Assembly: GCA_031549685.1 (NCBI GenBank)
Contig: JAVBPG010000005.1
Coordinates: forward strand, 81,905-145,904
Direction: 5' to 3'
DNA length: 64,000 nucleotides
From: JAITMY01 sp031549685
GTDB taxonomy: Bacteria > Bacteroidota > Bacteroidia > Bacteroidales > UBA932
Shown: positions 42,917-50,954 of the stretch, piece after piece
Layout of the letters: the number at the start of each line of letters is the position of its first letter
Position numbering within the stretch: the stretch's first letter is position 1
Program-made: the position numbers and the translations under genes
The notes under the pieces: model-generated
The model's input: only the letters and a program-made list of their open reading frames with translations
Databases searched by the model: none
What the model was told of the DNA's origin: nothing

Positions 42917-45439
42917 ATGAAGCTACTACGATTTACCATACTACTACTGCTGCTGCTTTCGGCCGTCATGGCCCGGGGGCAAAAGGAAAAGCAACGGCAA
43001 AAGCAGGATATGGCCAACGAGCTATACTCCCAAAGCATGTACCACAGCGCGTTGCCCATTTTTGAGCAGCTGTTTTACGCGCAAAAAATAAAGGGTAAGT
43101 ACGCGTACAAGGTGGCCGAGTGCTACCGCCGCCTGAACCTTACGGCCGACGCGCTGCGCTGGTACGATAGCGCCATGGTGTACAAGGCTACCGATGCCGA
43201 CCTGTACCTGCACTACGGCGAGAGCTTGCTGTGCGAGGGCCACTACGACCAGGCCAACAAGCTGCTGCGCGAGTACATAGACAAAAACCCCGATAACGAG
43301 TACGCCAAGTTGAAGCTGGAGTCGTGCCAGTTTGCCAAAAACTACAAGAACAGCAACCCCGTGCAGGTGGAGCAGGTAAAAGAGCTCAACACGGTTGGCT
43401 ACGAGTTTGGCATAGCCGAATTTCAGGGGCGGCTGATATACTCCTACGGCGAGCTGAGCACCAAGCGCAAGTCAACATCACGCATTGCCGCCGAGTATAC
43501 GCAGCTCTACATTGTCGATTCGGTAGGCGCAACGCCCAAGGCCATGTTTGGCCTGCACGAGCGCTACGCCAGCGAGGGCGGTTTTACTTTCGACCCCATA
43601 ATGCAGGTGGGCTACACCACGCGCTCGTCGGATTTGCCCCCCTACACGCAGGTGGTGGGCTACAGCTACAGCCAAAAGTACGATACCTGGAGCCTGCCCA
43701 ACCGGCGCGTGGAGGCCAAGCTGTTCAAGGTTGAGGGGCGCGTAACCGGCCACCCCTTTATAACCGAGGATGGGCAGCGCATGTACTTTGCGGGCATTTT
43801 GCCCAAAGGCCACGGCGGCACCGATATCTGGTACGTTAACCGCCAACCCGATAGCAGCTGGAGCAGGCCCATTAACGCAGGTCCCAGCGTGAATACGGCC
43901 GGCAGCGAGGCTTTCCCCACGTACTACGATAACGTGCTGTACTTTTCCTCCTCGGGCCACCTGGGCTTTGGCGGGTTCGACCTGTTTGCCTCCGTGCTCG
44001 ACGTGTCGGGTACGCACTTTGGCAAGGCGCAAAACCTGGGAAGGAATATCAACAGCGGCAAGGACGACATGAGCCTGCTGATGAGCAAGAAGTTGGGCGC
44101 CCACTACTTTGTGAGCGATGCCGCAGGCGGCACCTACGACGATATTTACACCTTTACCAAATTTACCCTGTCGTACTGTGCGCAGGTCATGGGGCGCGTG
44201 GTCGATGTTGAGCAAAGGCCCATAGCGGGCGTCGTTGTTCGCGTGGTCTCGCAGGGCGAGGATGCATACAACGTGCTTACCGACAAGGAGGGGAATTTTT
44301 TGGTAAACCTTACCCCCGGGCAGCAAACCGCGTTTGAGGCAGCTAAGCTGCCCTACGCTCCGGCGGCCCAGCTGCTCAACGTGCCGCAGCAGGAGGATTT
44401 GATAAGCATGTCCAACATGCCGCTTGTGCACATGGAGCTCCAAACGCTTCCGCCTCACGGCTATGTGCGCAACGCTAAAAACAACCTCCCGATTGCCGGC
44501 GCCAAGGTGCAGGTGGTGCAGAATGGCGTAACGGTAGCAAGCCTTGTAACCGATAGCGCAGGCGCCTACGTACTGATGGCCGATAAGCCTCAGGATGTAA
44601 TGGTAATAGCCACGCACGGCAGCTACATCAGCGCGGGCAGGGAGCTAACGCTGGAGCAGCTGCGCGACGTTGACCTGCGCGATTCGAGCAACTACCTTTC
44701 GCTTTTGGACATTGCGCTGCAATCGGCGGCAGAGTCCCCATCGGCGCATAGCACCCTTGTGGCAACGGTGGCTCCACCTATTGATACTACGCACGAGCTG
44801 CGCAACGTGTACTACGGATTTGATAAGTCATCCATTTGCCCCGAGTCGATGGGCGATTTGAATAAGCTGGTGGCATTCTTGAAAAGCAATCCGCACTCTA
44901 CGCTATTCGTAGCATCGCACACCGATACGTATGGCAGCGACAAGTACAACCTTGCGCTCTCCAAGCAGCGCGCCAACTATGTGGTAAACTACCTGAAATC
45001 AAAGGGAGTGAGCGGTAAGCGAATATCGTATAAAGGATATGGTGAGTCGAAGCCCTACATTGAGCAGGCGCAAAGCGAGGAGGCGCACTGGCTCAACCGC
45101 CGTACCGAATTTATTATTGTGGACGGAAATGGCCGCGTGAGGGTTAAGAGCATTCCCTACTCGGAAAAAGATTTCGCCGGATTCTGTCGCGACGCCGTGG
45201 GTAAGGCAAAGCAGGGGCCAAAGCACATCCTTCAGGTCTGCGTAGTTTCGGTGAACCAAAAAATAGATAAGGATTACGTACAGAATGTCGAAAAGCTGGT
45301 GGGTAAGCCGCTGCGCTGGCTCAGGGATGGCGATCAGATAAAATACTACTTTGAATTTAGTTCCGGTAGAGAGCTGCTAGAGGCGGATAAAAAGATGAAA
45401 GGAAAAGGGTTCGACACCTACCAGAGGAGAACGTTTTAA
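42917..45439 (+). CDS. OmpA-family protein with TPR, PD40 and carboxypeptidase-regulatory domains (PorE-like)
   Basis: 840 residues with a signal peptide. TPR repeats (~30-140: ALPIFEQLFYAQKIKGKYAYKVAECYRRL, ALRWYDSAMVY) are followed by PD40/WD-like blades (~205-400: FITEDGQRMYFAGILPKGHGG, YDNVLYFSSSGHLGFGGFDLF), two carboxypeptidase-regulatory-like folds (~420-590: GVVVRVVSQGEDAYNVLTDKEGNF, AGAKVQVVQNGVTVASL) and an OmpA peptidoglycan-binding domain (~630-736: YYGFDKSSICPESMGDLNKL, ASHTDTYGSDKYNLALSKQRA). About 95 more residues look SPOR-like. This order matches PorE of Porphyromonas, which ties the T9SS attachment machinery to peptidoglycan. It follows its probable substrate by 20 bp and PorP/SprF follows 8 bp after. 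Confidence 0.88.
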   Translation: MKLLRFTILLLLLLSAVMARGQKEKQRQKQDMANELYSQSMYHSALPIFEQLFYAQKIKGKYAYKVAECYRRLNLTADALRWYDSAMVYKATDADLYLHYGESLLCEGHYDQANKLLREYIDKNPDNEYAKLKLESCQFAKNYKNSNPVQVEQVKELNTVGYEFGIAEFQGRLIYSYGELSTKRKSTSRIAAEYTQLYIVDSVGATPKAMFGLHERYASEGGFTFDPIMQVGYTTRSSDLPPYTQVVGYSYSQKYDTWSLPNRRVEAKLFKVEGRVTGHPFITEDGQRMYFAGILPKGHGGTDIWYVNRQPDSSWSRPINAGPSVNTAGSEAFPTYYDNVLYFSSSGHLGFGGFDLFASVLDVSGTHFGKAQNLGRNINSGKDDMSLLMSKKLGAHYFVSDAAGGTYDDIYTFTKFTLSYCAQVMGRVVDVEQRPIAGVVVRVVSQGEDAYNVLTDKEGNFLVNLTPGQQTAFEAAKLPYAPAAQLLNVPQQEDLISMSNMPLVHMELQTLPPHGYVRNAKNNLPIAGAKVQVVQNGVTVASLVTDSAGAYVLMADKPQDVMVIATHGSYISAGRELTLEQLRDVDLRDSSNYLSLLDIALQSAAESPSAHSTLVATVAPPIDTTHELRNVYYGFDKSSICPESMGDLNKLVAFLKSNPHSTLFVASHTDTYGSDKYNLALSKQRANYVVNYLKSKGVSGKRISYKGYGESKPYIEQAQSEEAHWLNRRTEFIIVDGNGRVRVKSIPYSEKDFAGFCRDAVGKAKQGPKHILQVCVVSVNQKIDKDYVQNVEKLVGKPLRWLRDGDQIKYYFEFSSGRELLEADKKMKGKGFDTYQRRTF

Positions 45440-45447
45440 AAAGTCGA

Positions 45448-46377
45448 ATGAGAAAATTATTAGCCATACTTTTGTGCCTTACCAGCTCGCTTATTGCCCA
45501 GGGTCAGTCCGACGTGCTGCTTACGCAGCAGATTTTTAGCCGCATGAATTTTAACCCGGCGGCCACCGGTGCATCCAACTACACCAACGTGTTTTTCTTA
45601 AACCGTGTGCAGTGGGCAGGGATAGACGGGGCGCCAAAAACGCAATACTTCGACCTGCACAAGTACATACCCACCTTTAGCTCGGGAATGGGCGGCACCC
45701 TGGTGCACGATAAGGTGGGGCTGGAGGATGTGCTGAACATAAAGCTCAACTATTCGTACCACGTTCGGCTGTCGGAGGAGAGCTACGTGTCGCTGGGCTT
45801 GTCGGTGGGTATTCTAAACCGTAGCGTTAGCGCCGAAAAAATATACGAGGAAGATTCTCCGAGCAACAACTATGCCGCCGAAAGCAAGCTGACCGGCGAC
45901 TTTGATATTGGCGCCGAGTACGCGTACAAGAAGTGGCTGTTTGGCGCCTCGGTTACGCACATTCCCAACACGCCTACCACCAAGCCAAGCCTATCGGCCG
46001 GCGATGGCCTGGTGTCGTCGCGGCAGATGTACGCCTATACGCAGTACTTCGGCCAGGCGGGAAACTGGAAGCTGTCGCCCGCGCTGATTATGATTAACAG
46101 CCAAAATGATTTCAACATTGACGGCATATTTGTGGCCACGTTCAGGGAGGTGGCCTGGGGCGGAGCCTCGCTGCGCGTTGATAAGCAAGCTAAGCCTAAC
46201 TCCATTTCCTTCCTGGCGGGCATCTACATTCTCAAATCCCTTCGCTTTGGCTACTCGTACGATGTTAACATTGCAGGCCCCGGCAACGTGAAAAACGGAT
46301 CGTACGAGATCATGATCAACTGGCGCTTTGGCGGAGTTCAACCCTACCCTGCAAGGTCGCCCCGCTTCCTGGAGTAA
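45448..46377 (+). CDS. PorP/SprF-family type IX secretion outer membrane protein
   Basis: 309 residues. Signal peptide ending near AQGQ (~19), then QQIFSRMNFNPAATGASNYTNVFFLNRVQWAGIDGAPKTQYF, the PorP/SprF signature, and a beta-barrel (YSYHVRLSEESYVSLGLSVGI, FDIGAEYAYKKWLFGASVTHIPN) ending in aromatic-rich YEIMINWRFGG. The barrel is specific to type-B CTD substrates and is usually encoded next to them, as here. It completes the three-gene set starting at 41763. Confidence 0.93.
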   Translation: MRKLLAILLCLTSSLIAQGQSDVLLTQQIFSRMNFNPAATGASNYTNVFFLNRVQWAGIDGAPKTQYFDLHKYIPTFSSGMGGTLVHDKVGLEDVLNIKLNYSYHVRLSEESYVSLGLSVGILNRSVSAEKIYEEDSPSNNYAAESKLTGDFDIGAEYAYKKWLFGASVTHIPNTPTTKPSLSAGDGLVSSRQMYAYTQYFGQAGNWKLSPALIMINSQNDFNIDGIFVATFREVAWGGASLRVDKQAKPNSISFLAGIYILKSLRFGYSYDVNIAGPGNVKNGSYEIMINWRFGGVQPYPARSPRFLE

Positions 46378-46401
46378 GCGCGTGATTTTTTCAACAACCG
46401 C

Positions 46402-47205
46402 TTAATTTTTCCTTGATTTTGAAACCCTGATGCTGAGCATGTACAGCAGGTACATGGGCACGCTTACCAGCAGCAGCGTAAAAGGGTCGGAGGTGGGCGT
46501 AATAATGGCCCCAACAAAGAGTATGACCACTATGGCGTACTTGCGGTACTGCTTGAGCCACTCCTTGGAGATCAGCCCAAGGCGCGATAGCGCGTAGGCC
46601 AGCATGGGCATTTCGAACACCAGCCCCATGGAGAGCAGGGTGGTGTAAAAAATGCTCATGTACGAGCTCAGGTCAATGCGGTTGACCACAGCTTCGCCAA
46701 ACTGGTAGGTGCCCAAAAACCGAAAGGCAAGCGGAAAGACGAGAAAGTAGCCGAGCGCCACTCCCATGGCAAATAGCCCAATGCACGCCGTGAGCAGCAG
46801 CACGCCCTGCCTGCGCTCGCGCGGGTACAGCGCGGGCGCCACAAACCGCCACAGCATGATGAGCACTATGGGGAGCGAGAGTATTAGCCCAACGTACAGC
46901 GCCGATGTCATGTGGGTAAAGAATGGCGCGGCAAGCCGCGTGTTGAGCAGCTCAACCGAAAACGGATCGGGGCAAATTTCGGGAAATTGTACGATGTCGG
47001 CCAGCCGGCACAGGCCTCGATAAATAATAAATTCGGAGTTTTGCGGGGCAAAAATAAGGCGGGTCAGCAAATCCTTACAGGCAAATACCAGCAGCATGCA
47101 CAGCACTACCACAATGAGCGAGCGTAGAATTACCCAGCGCAAGGCCTCAAGATGCTCCCAAAAGCTTTGCTCGCCTTGCCCGTTGTTGTGAGCCTTTTCC
47201 TCCAT
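46402..47205 (-). CDS. tatC: Sec-independent protein translocase TatC
   Basis: 267 residues with six membrane helices. The N-terminus has SFWEHLEALRWVILRSL, the conserved HL-x-x-LR motif that binds the twin-arginine signal; further conserved parts are FAPFFTHM-like text, FLVFPLAFRFLGTY and FVGAIITPTSDPFTLLLVSVPMYLLY. TatC with TatA moves folded proteins over the inner membrane. Co-transcribed with tatA (6 bp between). The DUF362 protein at 38696 has a Tat signal and is a likely client. Confidence 0.95.
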   Translation of the reverse strand: MEEKAHNNGQGEQSFWEHLEALRWVILRSLIVVVLCMLLVFACKDLLTRLIFAPQNSEFIIYRGLCRLADIVQFPEICPDPFSVELLNTRLAAPFFTHMTSALYVGLILSLPIVLIMLWRFVAPALYPRERRQGVLLLTACIGLFAMGVALGYFLVFPLAFRFLGTYQFGEAVVNRIDLSSYMSIFYTTLLSMGLVFEMPMLAYALSRLGLISKEWLKQYRKYAIVVILFVGAIITPTSDPFTLLLVSVPMYLLYMLSIRVSKSRKN

Positions 47206-47211
47206 GCGCTT

Positions 47212-47430
47212 TTACTTTTCGTCAGCCTTCTTTTCGTCGTCCACCGTTTTTTTTACCTCATCCTCCACGCCTTTTACGCCCTCCTTGAAGTTGCGCACGC
47301 CCTTGCCGATGCCGCGCATAAGCTCGGGAATTTTTTTTCCGCCGAAAATGAGAAGTATGGCCAGCGCTAAAAGTATAATTTCGCCGGTGCCGAGGTTGCC
47401 AATCAGACCAAGAATCAGTGTGGTGTTCAT
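47212..47430 (-). CDS. tatA: Twin-arginine translocase TatA/E
   Basis: 72 residues: one membrane helix (IGNLGTGEIILLALAILLIF), the hinge FGGKKIPELMRGIGKGVRNFKEG with the conserved FG and an amphipathic helix, then a charged tail. It forms the pore-like oligomer recruited by TatC. First gene of a tatA-tatC unit; a TACCTTTA box is at 47482-47489 about 50 bp upstream. Confidence 0.95.
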   Translation of the reverse strand: MNTTLILGLIGNLGTGEIILLALAILLIFGGKKIPELMRGIGKGVRNFKEGVKGVEDEVKKTVDDEKKADEK

Positions 47431-47481
47431 GCCTTTCAGGTGTATAAATAGTTGAGTGTGCAGGAAAAAATAAAATGAAAA

Positions 47482-47489
47482 TAAAGGTA
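47482..47489 (-). promoter_or_regulatory. -7 box of tatA-tatC
   Basis: TACCTTTA on the minus strand, one base from consensus. Confidence 0.4.
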
Positions 47490-47614
47490 CGATTTTTTGT
47501 CAACCGACAGAAATTTTCCTTTTCGTTATTTATTTAATTTTCTTACTGTAAGGTAGTTATGATTTTATATTTAACGATTTTTGGGTAGAATATTCGGGCA
47601 ACGTAAATTCTGCG

Positions 47615-47622
47615 TATCTTTG
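47615..47622 (+). promoter_or_regulatory. -7 box before the small basic ORF and fadL-like gene
   Basis: TATCTTTG, 5 bp before the ATG at 47628; no -33 TTTG at normal spacing. Confidence 0.45.
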
Positions 47623-47627
47623 CGGCC

Positions 47628-47864
47628 ATGAAAAAAAGGCGAGGTAGAATACTGCTGGCCATAGTGGCCTACAACGTATTTTTAAAGGCTCGGTTTCGCA
47701 AAAAAATCACCGAACTTTTTCACACCCTCAAGGATGTGATTTTCTCGCTTGTGCTCCCCAAGGCGGCTCCGCTTGCGCTTCCTCCGGTGGTGGCGCTTTC
47801 GCCCCGCGCCTCGCAGGCCATGACCAAAAGTAGGGGTACGCAAACGCGCAACCTCCGCATTTGA
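47628..47864 (+). CDS. Small basic protein, unknown
   Basis: 78 residues, strongly basic N-terminus (MKKRRGR), a weakly hydrophobic stretch (ILLAIVAYNVFLKA) and a Pro/Ala-rich middle. I do not recognise it. It starts 5 bp after a full TATCTTTG box, so an mRNA would be leaderless; alternatively the DNA is the leader of the porin gene 120 bp downstream. Coding status uncertain. Confidence 0.35.
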   Translation: MKKRRGRILLAIVAYNVFLKARFRKKITELFHTLKDVIFSLVLPKAAPLALPPVVALSPRASQAMTKSRGTQTRNLRI

Positions 47865-47983
47865 CTCCGTCCCCCTTCCTATACCTACTGTTACGCGCGG
47901 CGCCCATTGCTACGGCTTCTGCTGCGCGCGCTCGTGGTCGATATTTTATTTTTTTTAAACAAACAAAACCAAATTTTATTTAC

Positions 47984-49507
47984 ATGAAAAAGATTTTCCT
48001 TTCGTTTGCATGTGCCTCGTTGGCATTCTCCTCCTTTGCCGGAGGCTTGCAGCACAACAGCAACCAGAGCGCCGAGTACGTGCGCATGATGTCGCGCAAC
48101 GGCTCCACCAGCGGCGACGCCGTGTTTTACAACCTGGCAGGTACGGCCCTGTTCAACGAGGGCTTTACCATTTCGCTTAACAACCAGTCGGTATTTCAAA
48201 CCCGCACCATTGACTGCGACTACCCGCTCCTGCAAAACGGCGCCAACAAGGGCAGCTACGAGGGCGATGTAACCGCACCGCTGTTTCCCGGGGTTTACGC
48301 CGCGTACAAGCTAAAGAATTTGACTTTTTCCTTCGGCTTCAACCCTATTGGCGGTGGCGGCGCATCGACCTTTAGCAAGGGCCTGCCCATGTTGGAGGTG
48401 CCTATTGCAACGGTAGCGCAAATGGCGGGTGCATCGGCCTACTCCATGGATATGATGATGGAGGGTTCGTCCATTTACTACGGCTACCAAATTGGCGCGG
48501 CCTATAAAATCAACGAGATGTTTTCGGTGGCAGTTGGTGTACGCATTGTTGACGCCCGCAACTCGTATGACGGACATTTGAAAAATATTCAGTTTAACGT
48601 AGGTGGTAGTATGCTGGGGAGCTCTTATTATGCAAATGCTTCAGCGCAAACGGGCGCAGTGGCTACGCAGCTGCAACCCATATTGGGAACGCCAGCTGCC
48701 GGTGCTACTTTGGATCAAATGGTAACAATGGGGCAAATGACGCAAGCGCAGGCCGATATGATTAGCGGAGGCTTGGTTGCAGCGGGTGTAACCTACAATC
48801 CTGCTATGACCATGCAGCAAATTCAGGGAGCGTATGCCACAGTTTCGGCACAAACCGGAATGGTGGCAGGCGCGATGGCCGACAAGCAGCTTGCAACCAA
48901 GCAGCACGGCGTGGGCTATACGCCTATTTTAGGTGTAAACTTTCACCACGAAAAGTTGAATGTTGGTTTGAAGTACGAGTTCCGTACCAAGATAGAGCTG
49001 ACCAACGATACCAAAAGCGATGTGAACAACATGTTCCCCGATGGACAAAAAACGCGTAGCGACCTGTCGTCGGTGCTAACGGCCGGTGCCGAGTATACTT
49101 TGTTCCAGGATAAGCTGCGCCTATCGGGCTCGTTCGGTTACTTTTTCGACAGCAAGGCCAACCTCAACGGCCGCGAAGCATACGTGGACGATACCTGGGA
49201 GGCAGGCTTTGGCGCAGAGTATGCCATTATGCCCAAGTTGCTGGTAAGCGCAGGCTACCAGCGCACGCAGTACAGCGTGGAGGATGCCTACGAAACCGAT
49301 ATTAGCCAGGCGCTTACAAGCAACACCGTTGGATTTGGCGGTGCGTATAAGTTCAACGATATGATTAAGCTCAACCTCGGCTTCCTGTACACCAAGAACG
49401 AAGACCGTACCGTTCCGCAAACTACTGCAATGCCTCCCGCATCGTACAACACCACCTACGGCCGCCACACCTTGGGCTTTGCCCTGGGCCTGGACTTTAC
49501 GTTCTAA
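47984..49507 (+). CDS. OmpP1/FadL/TodX-family outer membrane porin
   Basis: 507 residues from the ATG at 47984, where a signal peptide begins (MKKIFLSFACASLAFSSFAG); the longer in-frame start upstream would bury it. GGLQHNSNQSAEYVRMMSRN and DAVFYNLAGTALFNEGFTISLNNQ are the FadL-type hatch, with the Asn-Pro-Ala motif replaced by NLAGT. LTFSFGFNPIGGGGASTFSKG, GAEYTLFQDKLRLSGSFGYFFDSKANLNG and FALGLDFTF (last strand, terminal Phe) are barrel strands. FadL proteins carry hydrophobic compounds such as long-chain fatty acids over the outer membrane. A Gln/Met-rich insert (~215-310) has no clear counterpart. Ends in a strong bidirectional terminator. Confidence 0.88.
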   Translation: MKKIFLSFACASLAFSSFAGGLQHNSNQSAEYVRMMSRNGSTSGDAVFYNLAGTALFNEGFTISLNNQSVFQTRTIDCDYPLLQNGANKGSYEGDVTAPLFPGVYAAYKLKNLTFSFGFNPIGGGGASTFSKGLPMLEVPIATVAQMAGASAYSMDMMMEGSSIYYGYQIGAAYKINEMFSVAVGVRIVDARNSYDGHLKNIQFNVGGSMLGSSYYANASAQTGAVATQLQPILGTPAAGATLDQMVTMGQMTQAQADMISGGLVAAGVTYNPAMTMQQIQGAYATVSAQTGMVAGAMADKQLATKQHGVGYTPILGVNFHHEKLNVGLKYEFRTKIELTNDTKSDVNNMFPDGQKTRSDLSSVLTAGAEYTLFQDKLRLSGSFGYFFDSKANLNGREAYVDDTWEAGFGAEYAIMPKLLVSAGYQRTQYSVEDAYETDISQALTSNTVGFGGAYKFNDMIKLNLGFLYTKNEDRTVPQTTAMPPASYNTTYGRHTLGFALGLDFTF

Positions 49508-49528
49508 GGCCTGGCTTTATCAAAGTAA

Positions 49529-49565
49529 AAAAAGCGAGCGGGAAGCATCTTCCCGCTCGCTTTTT
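49529..49565. terminator. Bidirectional intrinsic terminator between fadL-like gene and aroA
   Basis: 17-bp perfect stem with core AGCGAGCGGGAAG/CTTCCCGCTCGCT, 3-nt loop CAT, A/T tracts at both ends. Serves convergent genes. Confidence 0.93.
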
Positions 49566-49580
49566 GTATGCCGGAGAGGT

Positions 49581-50954
49581 TTAGCTATTAGCCCCAATGT
49601 TGCGCAAACCCTCCCAAAACCCAGGGTACGATTTATCCACGCTCTCCGCCTGGTCAATCACTGCTTCGCCGCTTGCGCGGAGCGCTGCGGTGGCCAGCGC
49701 CATGGCAATGCGGTGGTCGTTGTGTGCGCTTACCTCGCCGCCGCTTACCTTGCCGCCGGTAATGAGCATGTCATCGTTTTGCAGCTCAACTTTTATGCCC
49801 AGCTTCCCGAATTCCTCCTGCAGCGTCAGCGCGCGGTTGCTCTCCTTGTGCGTGAGCCGCAGCGCGCCGCTGACTCTGCTGGTGCCTTGGCAGCACGAGG
49901 CCAGCGCTACTATGGCGGGAAATAAATCGGGGCAGTCCGTAGCGTCGAAGGTAAAGGCTTTGAGCGGCGCTTGCGAAACGGTAACGGCGCTTAAAGCATC
50001 GGTTTGCATTGTTCCTTCAATGCTTATTTTTGCTCCGGCGCGCTCAAGCACAGCAATGATTTCCTTGTCTGCCTGCGTGGAGTCAACGTTCAAATTGTTG
50101 ACCGTAACGCTGCCGGCAATGGCGCCCGCCACCAGCGGGCACGAGGCTCCGCTCCAGTCACCCTCTACGTTGTAGGTGCAAGGCCTGTATTTTTGTTTGC
50201 CGCGTATGCGAAAAATTTCGTAGTTCTCATTCGCTATTTCTACACCAAATGATTTGAGTAAATCAATGGTAATATCCACGTAGGGCCTGCTTTTGAGCTT
50301 GGTAACGCGAACCTCCGAATCATTCTCCGCCAGCGGCAAAGCCATGAGTAAACCCGTGAGCAGCTGCGAGCTGAGGCCTCCGTCTATTTGCGTGTAACCT
50401 CCTTTTAGCGGGCCTTTTACGTTGATTGGCAGGTAGCCCTTGTTGGTGGATATGCTTGCGCCTAAATCGCGCAGCGGCACCTCTACCATATCAATGGGTC
50501 GCTTGGTGAGTGAGCCATGCCCTGTAATTTCTACCTCATGTGAAAGCAAGGCTGCTACGGGCGTTACCATGCGCGTAAGCAAGCCCGATTCGCCGCAAAA
50601 TAATGCGAGATGCTTGTCATTGCGGACTTGATCCGCAACCGAGTTTGCGAGTTCGGCGAAGCCAATCTCCCGATTAGGAGATCCCGCGTCAAGCTCAGGA
50701 TGACGGGTTGGAATAGCGTTTTTTGCAAAAAAGTCGGAGGTAATAATATAATCATTTCCGCTTTTCTCTACCGTTGCGCCAAGTGCACGCGCCACCTCCA
50801 GCGCGGCGCTCGTGTCGCTGCACAGGCTGAGGTTGCGCAGCCTGCTTGTGCCTTGCGCCAGCAAAGCTGCAATTACAGCGCGCTGCGCAACGCTTTTGGA
50901 GGCGGGAGCAACTATGCTTCCGTTAACCGTGGAGTACTTTACTGACTTCTTCAT
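49581..50954 (-). CDS. aroA: 3-phosphoshikimate 1-carboxyvinyltransferase (EPSP synthase)
   Basis: 457 residues, about 35 longer than usual for the phylum. APASKSVAQRAVIAALLA (PEP/shikimate-binding Lys and Ser), FCGESGLLTRM (the NAGT-type loop), TGHGSLTKRPID, DGGLSSQLLTGLL, KSRPYVDITIDLLKSFGVE, THKESNR and HNDHRIAMALATAAL are all present. It joins PEP to shikimate-3-phosphate, step six of the shikimate pathway. Oddity: residues ~79-114 (NAIPTRHPELDAGS ... VADQVRNDK) have no counterpart in EPSP synthases and are encoded by a dispersed repeat (50613-50720) inserted in frame. Its start overlaps the end of aroE-aroK by 32 bp, so the two are coupled. Confidence 0.95.
   Translation of the reverse strand: MKKSVKYSTVNGSIVAPASKSVAQRAVIAALLAQGTSRLRNLSLCSDTSAALEVARALGATVEKSGNDYIITSDFFAKNAIPTRHPELDAGSPNREIGFAELANSVADQVRNDKHLALFCGESGLLTRMVTPVAALLSHEVEITGHGSLTKRPIDMVEVPLRDLGASISTNKGYLPINVKGPLKGGYTQIDGGLSSQLLTGLLMALPLAENDSEVRVTKLKSRPYVDITIDLLKSFGVEIANENYEIFRIRGKQKYRPCTYNVEGDWSGASCPLVAGAIAGSVTVNNLNVDSTQADKEIIAVLERAGAKISIEGTMQTDALSAVTVSQAPLKAFTFDATDCPDLFPAIVALASCCQGTSRVSGALRLTHKESNRALTLQEEFGKLGIKVELQNDDMLITGGKVSGGEVSAHNDHRIAMALATAALRASGEAVIDQAESVDKSYPGFWEGLRNIGANS
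50613..50720. repeat. Dispersed repeat (family B) inserted in frame in aroA
   Basis: About 108 bp from CTTGTCATTGCGGACTTGAT to CAGGATGACGGG, the same ends as the intergenic copy at 32936-33014. Length is a multiple of three and all six family-typical stop-free codons are kept, so AroA gains about 36 residues. Confidence 0.8.

Noticed and set aside
43478..44617. 379-codon open frame on the minus strand opposite the OmpA-family gene
   Set aside because: Antisense shadow of a high-GC gene; His/Val/Gly-rich text without any domain.
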